From NCBI GenBank assembly GCA_017591395.1, contig WEDG01000411.1:1-64000 (forward strand): a DNA stretch of 64,000 bases. The letters are read 5' to 3'. The notes below the pieces were generated by a model. The model was given only the letters and a program-made list of their open reading frames with translations. It searched no databases and had not been told where the DNA came from. This document shows positions 10,985 to 21,324 of the stretch, piece after piece; within the stretch, counting starts at the first letter, position 1; each line of letters starts with the position of its first letter. This stretch comes from Schistocephalus solidus. Taxonomy: Eukaryota; Platyhelminthes; Cestoda; Diphyllobothriidea; Diphyllobothriidae. A program made the position numbers and the translations under genes.

Positions 10985-11665
10985 GGAAAATTCGTATTCT
11001 TTTGAACTACCTTCCCCTTGAAAAAAGCCAGATTGGGTTCGCCAGCCTTGAGTCTTGATTGTAGTTCAAAGACAAGTTCCCGGCGTTTCAGCCTTTCCGC
11101 AGGGGAGTAATCCGCTTGAAAAAAACCTCTTTATGCAAGTGACGGAGGTTAGTTTTTTTGGATAGGATCGCCTTGATTTTGTCTTTGCTCTCTAGCATTA
11201 TTTTAAGAGGTCGCGGTCGCGGCGTTCCTAGGCTGTCTTCAGACTTTTTGCAGATCCGATATGCTTTAATAACTTTAACTTCTACGCCCGGTGGGAGCAA
11301 CTGGTTTAGGAGGCCATTAAAAGAAGCAAGGTCTTCGGCGACACGGTCTTCAGGTCGGACTGCAGTTGACTCGTGCAAACCCTAAATAACTAAACACTGT
11401 TGTCGATCCTGGTACTTGGAATTTTCGCTTCCTCCTAAGTTCTCCTTAGGGGCACGAGAACGGTTTACAGAGCTCTCGTTGGGATTTAGTCTACCTCTGA
11501 CCATACTCTCATCTGAAGGCTTCAATGAATCCATCAGAGTTGATTGTGACTTTGTCCTCCTGTTGTGGTGTTTCCCCATTGCAGCTTGCCACACGTTTGT
11601 TTCTTGGGATTCAACTACGGGCTCTTTAGAACACCCAAGATAGCAGGATAAGATTTGTGGTTTGC
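10985..11665 (-). pseudogene. LINE lineage A ORF1-like protein
   Basis: The minus-strand frame runs from a Ser/Asn/Arg-rich stretch (11,382-11,650, RAPKENLGGSEN) through RQQCLVI, one in-frame TAG (11,382-11,384), then GLHESTAVRPEDRVAED, KVIKAYRICK, PRPLKIMLE and LHKEVFF (11,088-11,378). After a second break it continues as RRELVFELQSRLKAGEPN and KGKVVQ. This resembles the RNA-binding ORF1 proteins of CR1-type elements: a basic low-complexity N-terminus, an RRM-like core and a basic tail. The N-terminal part is fused in frame to the endonuclease of the older element upstream. Confidence 0.65.
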
Positions 11666-13038
11666 TCTGGTCGTCGTCCTGAGTCAAAAAGTTACTAATT
11701 AAGCTCATAGCTGCGAGGTCAAAAGCATGATAGGTACGAACGGCACTAACCTTTTTCGATGAAACAATCGGAAGGCAACAGTGAATTAGTGTATGGTCAA
11801 TTTGGAAGAGGCCCTGCTTAAAATCAACGAAGAGGGGAGCAATGTCGTTTGTGAAAATCAGGTCTAAAATATGCTTTTCTCTCGTTGAAGAACGGACAAG
11901 CTGGGACCAATTAGAAAAATTAACGGTATCGAGGAAAGGCTGAAATCTGTGTGGATAAGATTTTGAAATCCAGTCAATTTCAGGAAAATTAAAGTCCCCA
12001 GCGATTGTTTTAATGTTAAAATTGGATTTCGAAATCAATTTAAAAATTTCACAAAGTTTTGCATCATCGGATGATGAATTACGCAGGTTGTAAATACATC
12101 CGAGAATCGCCTTTTGCCTGGACGACAGGATAATGGATGCGAAGCAGTAATTACCAGAGAATGACGTAACATCTAGATCAAACGGGAAGTTCTTAAATGA
12201 AGCTTTAATATAGAGAAGACAACCACCACCACGCTTACTAATGCGGTCTTGACGGTAGAGATCGTACTGGTCTATGACAAGCAAAGAGTCGGAAATTAAG
12301 GGATGGGTCCAAGATTCAGTTACACATGAAACATCAGGCGTTAACTCGAAAGCAATGGCTATCAGTTGGGCCATCTTATTTAAAACAGATATAGCATTAA
12401 GTAATATGACATCATGGGTAGTTCGAGTCTCCAAACTAGGGTTATCGTTATTAATTTTAAAAAAACGAGGTGGACTTGACCCAGTATTGTTGACTAAGTC
12501 AACAGTAGGAATACAAGGAAAACTACGTTGAAACGGAGAAGCAGTCGGTCTTGGCACTTTAGACGGAGTTACTGACATTAAAGGTGGGCTTACGACATGG
12601 CTGATAGCTACTGCGTTGGAAATTCCTATTCGCGAGGAAGAAGGCGTTAGTGGATTCGTTGAAAGGAGAGCAGGAGTTGAAGTTAAGTTTTTTGAACCGG
12701 GCACTATAGGAGATTGCTGTATCGTCTCGTTTTGGTTTGAATAGCCATGAACAGACTTATGGATAATGGATTGAGAGGCCGAAGACCTATGCAAGAGGGG
12801 AGACACATTCCTTCGCTCCATCAGTGTAGGATCCCGACAAAGGAAACATTTTGCATCTTCTAGATAACGAGAAATGTGACCTTGTTGTGCAAAAATGGAG
12901 TCCACCTCGATTGGTGAAAAAAGGGTAACTAATATTGGTGGATTTTTGCTACGTGAGGAGAGGCGTTTGGCTTCCGCTATTTTGTAGTTGAAACCGCACG
13001 AGTACAGGAAGTTTACGGCAACGTCAATGGGTCATCTG
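11382..13038 (-). CDS. Chimeric open frame: LINE ORF1/endonuclease fused to another LINE's ORF1
   Basis: This is the longest open frame in the window, about 550 codons without a stop after the TGA just above 13,035. No ATG lies near its beginning, and a start at 12,905 would be GTG, so a true start is unproven. The first third is ORF1-like (VTLFSPIEVDSIFAQQ, DAKCFLCRD, then Ser/Thr/Pro-rich). The middle is a complete endonuclease: LLNAISVLNKM, PDVSCVTESW, LYRQDRISKRGGG, AGDFNFPEIDW, LDLIFTND, IDHTLIHC. The last ~95 codons (from about SKPQILSCYLG) are the ORF1 N-terminus of the next element and end at TAG 11,382. Expression as a fusion is not shown; it may simply be a recent, undecayed junction. 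Confidence 0.6.
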
Positions 13039-13340
13039 TCCCGTGAAACATTTTTTAAAAGAAAATTATAATATTCGTTTCTGTCGGTCTGATGTTTCAG
13101 TGGCAACCAAATGGATGAAAGTGTCCAGACGCTGACATTCCTGAGAGGGAAGAGCAGAGATGTCGCCGTCGAATAAGTTCCCCAGTATAGAGAGAACTGA
13201 TCCAAACTTTAAACATAAAATCATTACAGTTTTGTAAAGCAGATAGTTCAAGCTGCTTAGCTTTAACGATTGGTTGCATATGCATATCACTGCTGTGACT
13301 ACTTGATGCAACCAAGCAACGCTTCGGTGCAATGGCTGAG
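11665..13340 (-). mobile_element. 3'-interrupted lineage B LINE (ORF1 plus endonuclease)
   Basis: The minus strand carries an ORF1-like part (about 12,600-13,340, with FIHLVATETSDRQ and, in another frame, VAVNFLYSCGFNYKIAEAK) followed by an intact AP endonuclease. The RT is absent: homology stops after the endonuclease, where the lineage A element begins. The endonuclease resembles the 3-kb copy (TESW.HPLISD against TEIWATPCVSD), so it belongs to lineage B. Confidence 0.7.
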
Positions 13341-13779
13341 AGCTTGCGACGAGCTGAGATTTTCGTTCTTATTTTTGCTAGGAGGCTTTAATTTGGTCAA
13401 ACTTAGGAAAAAGCAGTCGAATAATATTCTGCGACAAATATTTTTTCCAAAATTTTAAATAAGGACCTTTATACGTGCTTGAGAGACTTCTTAGTACAAC
13501 AGATCCACCTGACTAATAACGAGGCTATATCGGTTGAAAGCGTTGACTATAAAGGTTTACGCCTGTAGAAGTGGACGAGCACCACAGGTATAAGCAGTTG
13601 ATAGAGTGATAAAATTGCAAAGTTTTTATCAAAAAATCAGTTGGTAATTAAAGCTTTGGATAAGGAAATTCTGAAAAAAAAATAGAACTTTCACTTAGCT
13701 TTCAAAAACGAGCTGCGCGCCTTTGACCGGCCAAAGCTGCCCAAATTTACGGTTTTACTTCTTATAATTTCTAACCACC

Positions 13780-14180
13780 CGAAATTTAATTAAGATTGTG
13801 TCGGATGCTTATACTTCCAATTCTTTTAATTTTTACTGTCCTTTCTTCGGTGTAATGAACGTATCTAGGCGTTCAAAAATGGAAAATATCCATAGACATT
13901 TCACAAAAAACTCCTCATCAGACTCTTTCAATTACTTCCTAGTCAACTAGATGCCAGCTGACGAAACTAAGGAGATTAGAAGCAGGCTTTTGTCTCCTTG
14001 TCCGACTTAATAATAGGTCAACTCTCTCCGAACTTTCTGCCATTACTCCCGTGAGTCTTCCTTATAACTTAAGAAATTATGCACCAAATATTCCTCCTCC
14101 TGCATCCTCCGCATGTAATCGCTCTCTATTCTTTGCTCCTAGGTACAGCTTGCTTTGGAATAACTAGACAATTTAAGTTA
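13780..14180 (+). pseudogene. LINE lineage B RT C-terminal fragment
   Basis: The conceptual translation includes FFGVMNVSRRSKMENIHRHF, matching the LFGLMNASDRSLIEKVERV block at 5.2 kb. It ends near 14,130-14,165 in SLFFAPRYSLLWNN-type sequence after a frameshift. It also matches 4,020-4,365. It carries no RT catalytic motif. This is a 5'-truncated remnant, with a non-coding 3' region of about 150 bases after it. Confidence 0.6.
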
Positions 14181-14639
14181 GGTCGTTAACTTGTGTATCT
14201 GCATTCAAGCGAAGACTGCATATTTATATAAACACTGATTATATTAACCTTTTATTTTCCTTTTGTTTTCTGAGCAGCTTTCTCCATGACTTGGAGAAAG
14301 GACCATCGCGATTGTAATTGACCTTCTTGAAAATATTTTTCTCTACCTCATTTCCCCTAGTAACCATGATGTCTCCTTATGCCACCAGTTATTCAAACGA
14401 TAAAGTCATTCGGACGTACAATCTGTTAAAATGCTTCCTTTTCGCTGGATACTTTTGATCATCAGAATTCAATTTTGGATACTATGATGCTGATACCTCA
14501 AGTTGACTGGTTTCTTTTCGCGAGATTTTGTTTCATGCGTCTTAGTGATCAAGATTGACCTATATTGATGTTTCATTATCTCATTCTGAAAAGCTACTCC
14601 AGTATTAGCCTACTGTTGCCCTAACCTAATTTTCCTTAG

Positions 14640-14960
14640 CAGTTTTTTCTCCTACACTATTCGAAAATGGAGGCCAATTGAACTCTCTGTCTATGTTCAA
14701 GGTAGGAGTTTTTTTCACTGATTTTTTTCTAGTTAACAATTAACTTTAAACATCACTAACTATTGCGCTAACAGAGCAAGTTCTGCCTACAGTATTTAAT
14801 ATTTGTACATTTTATCTGCACACATTGTCATAATTGTTTTTGGTACTAACGTTTTTTTCGACAGTACCTTCCCGGCGCTAAACAGATATAAATTCTATTT
14901 TCTTAGCCGTCTGCTCAGAAGACATAACTAAGCTGCATAGGGAGCGTTGGGTCGGTCTCT
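14640..14960 (-). repeat. Dispersed repeat R7, copy 2
   Basis: This is the reverse complement of 7,436-7,700 by eye. It begins with CTCCTAC, passes TCTATGTTCAAGGTAGGAG and a region with TTGTACAT and GTCATAATTG, and reaches ACCTTCCCGGCGCTAA and ATATAAATTCTATTTTCTTAG. A similar GTAGGAGTTTTTTT stretch occurs at 6,223-6,240. Confidence 0.6.
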
Positions 14961-15089
14961 CATGGTTCTCAGTTTTGTGGCCGTTGACTTGTAAGCATCG
15001 TCATGCACCACCTACGTTCTAATAAAATAACCCCTATAAAAGTAAGTGGTTTTTTTCAGAGTGAATCCTCTGTCATCACCTATTTAAGG

Positions 15090-16580
15090 TCCTGTCGTAG
15101 TTAAAAGTTATTCCAGAAAAATTCGTCTCTGGGACGTGACCGTAGCTGTTAGCCGTTGTCGTCAATCTCATAGTCCTGGACTAGTCAGAATTATAAAGGC
15201 GGATGCTTATGATCTTTTCCCGTCTCTTCTGTGTAAGATATTTAATTTAGATCCTGAAATTGAAACCTTTCTAGAGTGTGGAAGGAATCGCACATTCTGC
15301 CAACCAATAAACACGGCCAATCTACGTTATTTGACAACTTTCGACCAATCAACACACTGTCAGAAGCTTCGAAAATATTGGAGACCTTGAACAAAGATAA
15401 TATGATTTATCACTTAACCATGAATAACCTACTGATTGCCGCTCAGCATGGGTTCCTAAAAATAAGGTCTTAAGGTACCTGTCAGCGCACTTTCTTTGAT
15501 CCCGTTCTACAGTCTAAAGACATTGGTTTTGCACTTTACATGGTCTATTTCGATTTCACTAAGGCTTTCGCTCGTTTTTACAATGCTCTCCTTCGCCAGA
15601 AACATTCCTATTTCGGTATGTGGTAAACTTTTAAACATTATATCTTCTTACCTGAGCTCTCGAACACAATATGTTAAGATCTCCAATGTTATCTCTTACC
15701 CCGCAGCTGTGAGCAGTGGAGTTATTCAGGGTAGTGTGCTTGGCTCGCTCTTATTTTTTCTTTTTGTCAATGATGTAACAGGGTTATTCAGAAAGGTAGA
15801 CCCTTTGTGCATGTAGAAGATTTGAAAGTTACCTATCGATACAAGTTGGCAGATCGCAACACCGTGTTTGATCTCCGTAAACAATCTTGAGTTCTTTGCC
15901 CAGTGTTGCTGCACATGGCACCTTTCCCAATCTTCGCATAAATTCTCCGTTTTTTGTTGGACACTACCATCAACCTCAGGTAAGCAATGATGGCCACGAC
16001 ATAAATATGCCCCTAGGTAGTTAGCATATGGGTATCCCATATTCTTATGGTCTAAATCTTTCAGAGCTTTGCACCCTAAGTGTCTCCAAAAGACCCAGAA
16101 GCCACGGGTTTAGCCTTCGACATTTTCAAACTATTACAATTAGACTCTATATTAACAAAATGTACGTAAGGCCTTGCTTGAAATACTGCTCATTTCTATT
16201 AAACCTTCTGCGTGCTAATGAACGGAAGAAAATATAATCATTTCAGAACTTCTTAATGAAAAGAGTTTTATCATCGGAGCACCGTAATCAGACGTGTCAA
16301 GAACGCTGTGGGCATAATAATATTGATGCCTTACGGTTTCGCCAATTACAGAAAGGACTTTTTACTGTCAAAGTTTTTTAATAGTCGAACATTTAATCCC
16401 CTTACCGCTATGAGGTAGCTTGACAACCCTTGGCGGAGCAGTTTCCACAATGTCTTTTTATTTCTTCAATTAGCTCGCACAGTTTAGCATCATCAGTTCT
16501 TTTCGTTAAACGCCATAGCCATATGGAATAAACTACCCCAGAATATAAAAATCTTGCGATGTTATTCTTTGTGTAAGAGA
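15090..16580 (+). pseudogene. LINE lineage B reverse transcriptase, RT to C-terminus (broken)
   Basis: The blocks run on the plus strand in the order of the 1.26-2.5 kb element. GRDVTVAVSRC with SHSPGL and IIKADAYDLFPSLLCKIFNL (15,130-15,260) come first, then KESHILP and FDNFRPINTLSEASKILE (15,276-15,390). Motif A is YFDFTKAFA (about 15,543-15,570, a different frame), and motif B is SSGVIQGSVLGSLLF (about 15,710-15,755). The motif C region reads FVHVEDLKVTYRYK (15,803-15,845), where YADD has become HVED. A C-terminal FSLNAIAIWNKLPQNIKI ends near 16,555. Several frameshifts are present, so it is non-functional. The copy starts abruptly, in keeping with 5' truncation. Confidence 0.75.
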
Positions 16581-16594
16581 ACTATAACTAGTTT

Positions 16595-16930
16595 TTATTT
16601 GCGTTCAGAACAGCTTCCGAGAATTCTGGGTGCCGAAACGGTAGAAAGGTTTTTCCGGTTCGACGGAGGGCGTGGCATCTGAGCCCAATCATAAGTTTTA
16701 CCTTGAGAGCTATGACACCGTCTCTGCAGTCTGCACCCGGTGACTTCTTCGGAAGACAGCGAGCAACAGTCAACGGATGCACTCTTGTCTGGAGCAGAAT
16801 TCATTTTCCTTAAAACACAGAGAGACTGCAAACAAAGTGCACTTGCGTTAGCCCTTCTCTGATCTGAAAAGCTATCACTCAACGGGGAGCATTTTTTACT
16901 CCTTAATAATAGAAAGATACGAAACACACT
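16595..16930 (-). repeat. Dispersed repeat R7, copy 3, with a 110-codon open frame
   Basis: The minus strand from 16,880 matches 7,280-7,430 and then extends 150 bases beyond it. It is open for 110 codons (16,595-16,927). The matched part reads NSAPDKSASVDCCSLSSEEV against DSAPSKRASVDGSSLSAEEV at 7.4 kb, so some reading-frame conservation exists. No domain is recognised. It may be LINE 5' coding sequence. Confidence 0.5.
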
Positions 16931-17004
16931 AATAATTATATAATAATAATAGTTATTATAATAATAAATTGAATATTTAAGACCCAGAGAGCCCCATCAT
17001 CATC

Positions 17005-17006
<2 letters not shown>

Positions 17007-17075
<69 letters not shown>
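17007..17075. repeat. (TA)n microsatellite
   Basis: About 34 uninterrupted TA dinucleotides, flanked on the left by a short CAT run. Confidence 0.97.
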
Positions 17076-17078
<3 letters not shown>

Positions 17079-17099
17079 GATCTGAAGTTCACGGTTTAT

Positions 17100-18000
17100 C
17101 CACAAGAGACGATGTTTTGTTTTCTTTCGTTTTAGGTGACAATTAAGATCACTTATTCTTTTAACCAACGAGCTGAACGTTCTCCGGCATTCGTCCACAG
17201 TTCCCCCTTAATGTGGTTGTTCACGGTATTGCTAACATTTGCGTGCGCATGCTGGAAAAAGTTCACATCCAGATGTTTATTTCCAGTTGCTTACGTGAGT
17301 CAGACTGTGAGAACATGGAATACTCCAAGAGCAGTACAGTGTGGTCACTAGCATACATTGGCTCTTGATCTTTTAAATCCAGCACATTATCCTCGTCTCA
17401 GGCAAACCCGGTGTCTAGAATATTTGAACGTTGTCCTTCCATAACAGGGGTCCCTAACGGTACATTCCGGTAGAGGAATTTTTCGACTGCCAGCTCAAGT
17501 AAACGATGACTGAATGTATCAATTAGACACCAAACAGTTCAAGTTTTCCATTCGGCATGCATATCTTTGTTCACAAAAGACTAGGTAAGCTACGTTAGGA
17601 GAATGAACTCGCGGTTGAAATTCTGGTTTGGGGAATGGTATGCAAATGTAAATGCCAGTGCCCGGGCATACTAAGATATATATTTATATATTTTGAAGGG
17701 TTACAGGCATTGCACTTGTTGACTAAATTAATGTAAATTTCATCATTGCTTATTTACAGTCAATATAAAATTGTGGACATTAAGACAGTTTTTGACTTAA
17801 AGCATAACATAACTTCGAATGCGTCTTCACGGTTATAGGCCAAAATTGTGGAAGAAAATTCGAGTCCAAACGATTTTAAAAGGCTGGTTATAAGTAATCA
17901 TGTTGTAAGAGTCGTATTTTCTCAAATATTATACCAACAAACCTTCTTTTAAAATCAAAAATGCTGTCGGCGGTAATCCTCTCGCATGGTTACGAATTAC
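17100..18000. other. Unassigned stretch
   Basis: No element is recognised. It includes one copy of a 34-base sequence (17,642-17,675) that recurs at 18,724-18,758. Confidence 0.3.
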
Positions 18001-18129
18001 AAGGTCATAACACTCATTGGCTGAAAAACCTTCTGAGTTTCAATCGCGTGCGTTCGCTATTGACCTTGTAAGGATGACTTCGCGGATGATTTGTGCACGC
18101 AACCTTGAAGAAACCCTCCAATCTCAAGG

Positions 18130-18770
18130 AGGAATCATGGACCTGGATAATCCAGATTGTCCAGAGCAGGCTTTACCATAATTGTCTGTAAGAAAGAGGA
18201 CATTGGTCAAAATGTTTTATCTGTCTTGGTACGGTAAAGTCTTAATACCGTCGACCCTCGTCGTTGCTCTCCGTTACACCTGTTCGAGGAGGTTAACATC
18301 TTTCTTCATCCATGGTATCCAGGCTGGTATTCCGTAATCTTAATGTGGTCTCACAAAGACGCCAAAGACTTTTCCGAAGAGATCATGGGGGAATATTTTA
18401 AACGCACATCTGATCCAATGCAGTGTACATGTTGCCTTCTGGACTGCTTTCTTACAGATTTCTGAGGGCAAACAATTTAGAATTTATATTTCGTTAGCAC
18501 CGGCAAGGCACTGTCCAAGCATTGTTGTCCACATGCCCAGATCTTTGTGTTTCCACCTCTTTTAATGCAGTGCCATTAATAAAGTTATTGTTTTTCCACG
18601 ATACTTTTCAACCAGATCTTATGTGTCGGATCACACACTTGGGTACATTAAACTTAAGAAACCTACTGACTGACCACGCACTTAAGTTGAAGATATTCGA
18701 CTAGAACTCTTTTGCGTCGTCAGTGCAACTGTAAATGCCAGTGGCCGGGCGTACTAAGTTGTATGAGTTA
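18130..18770 (-). pseudogene. LINE reverse transcriptase fragments (thumb and C-terminal)
   Basis: The minus strand in 18,520-18,770 parallels the lineage A segment at 8,530-8,710: hydrophobic WSVSRFLKFNVPKC, then a cysteine/threonine run, then a VETQRSGHV-like end. In 18,200-18,480 it reads CTLHWIRCAFK, FGVFVRPHxDYGIPAWIPWMKKDVNLLEQV, stop, RRATTRVDGIKTLPYQDR. This is the standard post-RT segment of CR1-type ORF2 (FVRPHLEY, LERVQRRAT). The TAG in place of CAG and several frameshifts show it is dead. Confidence 0.7.
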
Positions 18771-18779
18771 AAGATAAAA

Positions 18780-19065
18780 ACTCTAAATTCTGCCTCCATG
18801 GAAGGAAACTCGTAAATCGCAGTTATATTTGTGCTAACATAAAGAGCGATTCCTCCTCCTCGGCTTCTCCTGTCTCTTTTATAGAGTTGATAACCACGGA
18901 GAGATACATCGTGTTCTAGAATATCTTCTGAGAGCTACGTTTCTGTCAGGGCAATTATATCTGGTGTTTTTTCATTAACAAACATCCGGAGCTCACTCAA
19001 TTTATTGAACAGCCTCTGGACATTTGAGTACACGACTTTTATTGTCCATCTTCTCGGCAAGGGCC
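18780..19065 (-). pseudogene. LINE AP-type endonuclease, N-terminal half
   Basis: On the minus strand YSNVQRLFNKLSELRMF (metal-site Asn) is followed by EKTPDIIALTET, then a stop in place of the Trp codon. The sequence continues as LSEDILEHDVSLRGYQLY, KRDRRSRGGGIALYVS. These are the hallmark first motifs of the endonuclease. The GDFN and SDH halves are gone, so this is a truncated remnant. Confidence 0.8.
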
Positions 19066-19129
19066 AGCTCTGATTATCTAAACAGTCTGCATTGAGAAGG
19101 GCCTCTTCATCACTATGATTTTATTGTCC

Positions 19130-19830
19130 CGTATTTGGAGCATTTTCCCCCTTTTCTGTCCTCCTCTTCAGTTTGGCCCTCAACTCCCTCATTTTGTGTC
19201 ATTCCACTGGTTCGTAATTCGGCGAAAAAAACCTCTCTCTATGAGTTATGGAAAGCTATTCACCGCTCTTTAAGGCGTGTGGCGTGCACTTCATTTTCGA
19301 GAATAATTTTAAGAGGCCGTGGTGAGGAAAGTTCGTGAGAAGCATTTGCTTTCCCTAAACGGAAGGCTCTGTACACGGTACCGTATTCTCCATCTTGAAG
19401 GATGGCATTTGAATATGTTTGGAACAGATTCAGGTCATTTCTACTCTTTCCTTTGCAATTGACGAAGTTAACTCGAGAGTCCCTTTTATGACGACATTTC
19501 TCTTGCGGTCACGATGCTTGTTTGTTAACTTGATACTCTTATTCGCTGACAAAGCTTGGACATCAGGAGGTATATATTCTGGTAGACTAGGCTTTCCGTG
19601 TTAGTGTTAACATTTTGCATGACACACTGTTTTCAGCCTGAAAACATTCACAGTCGTTACCCTGTTGTACTGTGCTCTACACAGAGCTGCCATGTTCGCT
19701 TTATGAACTGGCTGTTGAATGACCTCCCTTACTGAGTTGCCCTTGTGATGGAATGGAGTGATGACGTCCCTTTCGAGCATTAATGGCAAGCCCTTCTTGT
19801 GGTTTCTAAAAGGTGTTTTGAGGTTCATCC
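19130..19830 (-). pseudogene. LINE ORF1-like remains
   Basis: The minus strand near 19,210-19,330 reads PRPLKIILENEVHAT and then IEREVFFAEL, matching PRPLKIMLE...KEVFF of the lineage A ORF1 at 11.1-11.2 kb. Farther upstream a 73-codon frame (19,607-19,828) is unassigned. Confidence 0.5.
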
Positions 19831-20084
19831 TGGCTGTTCATTCAGTAGTGTTCGGTTATTTGGTAGGTTTAGTTGCCGTACCAGGCAATAAAACGTAACT
19901 CATAATTGGTACATTAACGTTGACTGCCTTGTTATTCAGTGGAAGTGGTGATGTCAGTCAGTAGGCCTTGCTTTTATTCGAGTATCTGGACTCACTGATT
20001 AAAGTCTTTACAACCAACACAATGATGGGCTGTTGTGGAATCCGTCTTATTCTTTGCAGAGTTATCAGTGTCTGATGTCAGTAC

Positions 20085-20225
20085 TTTAGTTCTATTACCC
20101 TTTAATGGCTCCTGGAGTCCACTGTGAATGATCACCCTGGAGTTCAGCGATTTCGTCAGCATTTTTTCACAAGAGTAGGTTAATGAGTTAAAAGCTGCTC
20201 GTAGGTGATGTTCCGTATTTAAACA
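20085..20225 (+). repeat. Direct repeat flanking a LINE 3' end, left copy
   Basis: It resembles 20,440-20,580. Shared blocks are GTCCACTGT, GATCACC/AATCACC, GTTAATGA(G/A)TTAAAA, and ACAATTAATTTG/ACAAATTAATTTG. The LINE 3' end at 20,245-20,395 lies between the two. Confidence 0.5.
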
Positions 20226-20244
20226 ATTAATTTGAAGGGCAGGT

Positions 20245-20400
20245 CACCAGATCATGGCAAATTGTTCTGAATCGGCTGTTCATATGGGTGCTCACATAGT
20301 GCAGCAATTATCCACTTTGTATTTATTTATACCCGATACTAAGTTTGTAATGATGGGGCCCTCTGGGCCTTAAATATACAATTTATTTATTTATCAAAGC
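20245..20400 (+). mobile_element. LINE 3' end with hairpin and TTTA tail
   Basis: It closely matches 6,290-6,465: ATGGCAAATxGTTCTGAAT, GCAGCAATTATCCACTTTGTATTTATTTATAC, a TAAGTTTG(T/A)AATGA block, then TTAAATATACAATTTA. A short hairpin GGCCC-TCT-GGGCC lies at 20,357-20,369, followed by a TTTA-rich terminus. Terminal hairpins plus short repeats are common at LINE 3' ends, where the RT binds. Only the 3' end was inserted, so it is strongly 5'-truncated. Confidence 0.65.
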
Positions 20401-20439
20401 CCTGTGGTGTGGCTTTTGTGTAATTAAACGGGTACTGGT

Positions 20440-20580
20440 TTCCTGTTTTATCTCCTAGGGTCCACTGTACTTAATCACCATGCAGTCCTACGAGTGTTTT
20501 TTTTTCGGAAGAGACTGTTAATGAATTAAAAATCCTTCTCAGTTGCTGTTTAGTAGCTAACAAATTAATTTGCTTAACCA
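20440..20580 (+). repeat. Direct repeat flanking a LINE 3' end, right copy
   Basis: Partner of 20,085-20,225; see that entry. Confidence 0.5.
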
Positions 20581-20584
20581 TAGT

Positions 20585-20670
20585 TCGCGCGCTCATGGCG
20601 CAGTCGAGAGCTTAGTGGCCTTGGTTACGAGTGGTTAAGGGTTCGAATCCCGCGATTTTGTGGTATTTTA
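20585..20670 (+). repeat. tRNA-like SINE head (A and B boxes)
   Basis: A Pol III A-box-like TGGCGCAGTCGA is followed 36 bases later by a good B box, GGGTTCGAATCCC. The sequence does not fold into a clean tRNA (the anticodon region is irregular), so I call it a tRNA-derived SINE head. Confidence 0.5.
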
Positions 20671-20679
20671 GAGGCATGC

Positions 20680-21320
20680 TCTATGATTGAATGGCTCACT
20701 GTTGGTATTTTCTTAAGTTTTCAATCTGCTCAAAAATAGGGTTGGATATTTTCAGAAGATTTGTCAGGATGTATAAACTTCCAAATATGAAGTTAAGGAA
20801 AAAATGACTCAACAGTTTGCAGTCTTCGAAAAAGATCTTGGAGAGCGTCGTGGTTGGAGAGGTGGAGGATTGCAGAGCACTGTTGAGGATGAAGTAAGGA
20901 TATATATCACAGGCACGAATTGAAAGGAATAAGCGTTGAATCTGATCCTTGTTGATTTGGTAGTGCCGGGAGAACTGGTGGCAAAAAGGAGACAGAGCGT
21001 GAACTTCAATATTTCCGTTAAGGATGAAGAAGTGCCATCTGATGATTACGGTATCATGTGCACAAATTGAAATATTGACGTCCTAAAGTTGCAACAGTAC
21101 CTAGTCGATCAAAAAACCAAAAAAATTAAGATCCACGGAAGTCAAATAGTTGAATCTGTATTCGATGGTTGTCTGTATATACTTGCATTTATAATTCAGA
21201 TTGTACATAAATAGGGTCAACAAATGGCTATTCACGTAACCCTCAAAATATAAAATATACACAGGAGCACCCCACACAATTGACTAAGGTGGCCTAACGA
21301 TAAATTTCGGGAAAGGTAGG
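20680..21320. other. Unassigned stretch
   Basis: AT-rich, with one 66-codon minus-strand frame (20,809-21,009) and no recognisable family. Confidence 0.3.
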
Positions 21321-21324
21321 TATG

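Larger units (their letters stand above)
7772..11665 (-). mobile_element. Near full-length CR1-like LINE, lineage A (dead)
   Basis: Read on the minus strand from 11,665 to 7,772 this is ORF1, AP endonuclease, RT, C-terminal domain and 3' UTR, about 3.9 kb. The 3' end carries an AATAAA and then three AATTG-type units instead of poly(A) (plus-strand 7,773-7,792), as CR1-group elements often do with short terminal repeats. Most motifs are intact but interrupted by a few stops and frameshifts. It is inserted downstream of, and in frame with, an older lineage B fragment (11,665-13,340). Confidence 0.85.
18000..20240 (-). mobile_element. Decayed lineage A-like LINE
   Basis: The minus strand from about 20,240 down gives ORF1-like sequence (19,130-19,830), an endonuclease start (18,780-19,060), and RT palm/thumb and C-terminal pieces (18,000-18,770). 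Large parts are missing: the end of the endonuclease and the first RT motifs. A 43-base piece of repeat R7 sits at 18,478-18,522. Confidence 0.7.

Noticed and set aside
12903..12905. Translation start at 12,905
   Set aside because: The codon is GTG and the frame is open upstream to about 13,035; not a credible eukaryotic start.
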